A DNA stretch of 64,000 nt. It comes from Strigops habroptila (taxonomy: Eukaryota; Chordata; Aves; Psittaciformes; Psittacidae). The DNA lies in the NCBI RefSeq assembly GCF_004027225.2, contig NC_044278.2, positions 93,364,743-93,428,742 on the forward strand, given 5' to 3'. The translations under genes and the position numbers were made by a program. Below the pieces are notes generated by a model. The model did no database searches and had not been told where the DNA came from. It saw only the letters and a program-made list of their open reading frames with translations. Below are positions 63,646 through 64,000 of this stretch, piece after piece (position 1 is the first letter of the stretch; each line of letters starts with the position of its first letter).

Positions 63646-64000
63646 TAAGAGTTAAAAAATTGACTACCATAGTGATCATAGATTTGTGTAAGACAGTGGT
63701 ATCCAGTGGATTTCTAAAGTTTGGTTTGAGATTACAGCACAGTCCTCAAGACTACTGCTTTAGGGGTTCAAAACCAGCAAACATTTATATGAAGCTGCAG
63801 TGCTTATTGTTACGGGAGATGCCCCATATACCATTTGCATAACAACTTATGGGGTTTTTAATGCTTTGATTCCGCCCCACCGTCCCATCTTAAATCAATC
63901 TTTATGGAGTACTTTGGCACAAAGTGTTTTGCAAGGCTGTTAGTCAGCAACAGCAGCCCACAAAACCCAACTGTGGCTTCAGAAAACACTCATTAGAACT

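Larger units (their letters stand above)
47421..64000 (-). other. TSC22D1: Probable TSC22D1 long-isoform intron (partial)
   Basis: No protein-coding exon was recognised here. In vertebrates the long TSC22D1 isoform starts at a large exon far upstream and splices to the shared 52-nt exon, so this stretch is inferred to be intron. The large low-complexity first exon itself is not in the window. The stretch is AT-rich and contains two CR1 fragments, two copies of an unrecognised repeat (52423-52575 and 57290-57442), a CpG-retaining block at 59330-59655 and a small palindrome at 60727-60751. Confidence 0.7.

Noticed and set aside
47421-64000. Possible long-isoform first exon of TSC22D1
   Set aside because: That exon should be a long open frame of several hundred codons. 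No frame here exceeds about 120 codons.

Overview
This is vertebrate nuclear DNA, almost certainly from a bird. Three things point to this: many 5'-truncated CR1 LINE copies whose 3' ends carry the ATTCTATG tail, an endogenous retrovirus-like element with a lysine-tRNA-type primer site, and one intron-bearing gene that I recognise, TSC22D1. The species cannot be named from the sequence.

Layout. Positions 1 to about 43.7 kb are intergenic DNA downstream of TSC22D1. No supportable protein-coding gene was found there. The stretch holds CR1 fragments in both orientations, a roughly 2.1 kb non-autonomous ERV (39144-41219, minus strand) with an internal degenerate minisatellite, some G-rich and AT-rich simple DNA, an 80-nt near-perfect hairpin at 28234-28313, and smaller palindromes and duplications.

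Positions 43.7-46.8 kb hold the 3' end of TSC22D1 on the minus strand. They contain the polyadenylation signal, a 3'UTR of about 1.15 kb, and three coding exons of the short isoform: 46807-46683, 46256-46205 and 45152-44895. The exons join in frame to a 144-residue TSC-box/leucine-zipper protein with consensus splice sites. A CpG island (about 45.18-47.42 kb) covers exons 1 and 2, the upstream promoter (CCAAT, GC box, TATA-like) and a second promoter-like module inside the exon 2-exon 3 intron (CRE, CCAAT, TATA, RFX X-box).

Positions about 47.4-64 kb are best read as the large intron between the long-isoform first exon, which is not in the window, and shared exon 2. This stretch holds two CR1 copies, two diverged copies of an unrecognised ~150 bp repeat, and a local CpG-retaining block at 59.33-59.66 kb.

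I found no new multi-gene system. The most checkable leads are the 80-nt hairpin, the intragenic promoter module, the unrecognised repeat pair and the CpG-retaining block.
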